Shown one piece after another: positions 63,998 to 64,000 of a stretch of 64,000 nt of DNA (its first letter is position 1; every line of letters begins with the position of its first letter). The position numbers and the translations under genes were made by a program. Below the pieces are notes generated by a model. The model saw nothing but the letters and a program-made list of their open reading frames with translations. It was not told the DNA's origin and did no database searches. This stretch comes from Winogradskyella arenosi (GTDB taxonomy: Bacteria > Bacteroidota > Bacteroidia > Flavobacteriales > Flavobacteriaceae): positions 372,001 to 436,000 of the forward strand of contig NZ_QPJO01000003.1 in NCBI RefSeq assembly GCF_003337305.1, read 5' to 3'.

Positions 63998-64000
63998 ATA

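Overview
The window looks like chromosome of a marine-type member of the Flavobacteriaceae (Bacteroidota). Supporting signs are AT-rich DNA, many TAnnTTTG-type -7 promoter elements, a type IX secretion sorting domain on a secreted subtilase, the rpmB-rpmG-DUF4295-ftsY order, bacillithiol synthesis (BshC), YwqK, fasciclin and LysM/periplasmic-binding lipoproteins or secreted proteins, and flavobacterial SecA, YidC and GuaA. The species cannot be named from the sequence alone. No rRNA, tRNA, CRISPR array, integrase or classical transposase was seen.

Layout. 1-1.9 kb: export end of a polysaccharide locus (Wzc-like tyrosine kinase cut by the window edge, Wza-like lipoprotein), minus strand. 2-6.2 kb: ABC-F ATPase, methyltransferase, LolD-like ATPase and cobalamin adenosyltransferase, plus strand. 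6.2-10.6 kb: a small DUF2795 protein and secA. 10.6-13.0 kb: an array of thirteen roughly 108-109 bp nested palindromes separated by spacers of exactly 24 bp. Two of the palindromes carry an identical GIY-YIG nuclease gene in the loop of their central hairpin. This is the most unusual structure in the window. 13.1-17 kb: S9 peptidase, a membrane protein, M23 peptidase, DUF2911. 17.2-21 kb: a GT2 / double LAB_N / GT39 operon with a convergent PAP2 phosphatase, probably a lipid-linked sugar or lipid A modification module. 21-31 kb: MATE pump, DUF3124 lipoprotein, K+/H+ antiporter, nitronate monooxygenase-like enzyme, T9SS subtilase, mnmA, YwqK protein, fasciclin lipoprotein. 31-43 kb, all minus strand: yidC, pyrG, DUF3820, DUF922 protease, LysM receptor-like protein, guaA, group II decarboxylase, bshC. 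43-48.4 kb: two large secreted metallopeptidases (M14, M16). 48.5-56.5 kb: rimO, a serine hydrolase, ftsY, DUF4295, rpmG, rpmB, cinA, Hpt, FAH-family hydrolase, exonuclease. 56.7-64 kb: an unusual 700-residue PLP enzyme, a 2-oxoacid dehydrogenase E2, a GT2, recR and a sodium:solute symporter.

Functionally most of the window is core housekeeping: membrane protein targeting and insertion (SecA, YidC, FtsY), ribosome parts and their modification (L28, L33, RimO), tRNA thiolation (MnmA), nucleotide synthesis (PyrG, GuaA) and repair (RecR, exonuclease). These genes are interleaved with envelope and secreted-protease genes. Several starts were moved downstream of the longest possible ORF because signal peptides, promoter elements or family N-termini fit better. 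Two genes clearly use TTG (ABC-F, LAB_N) and one uses GTG (methyltransferase).
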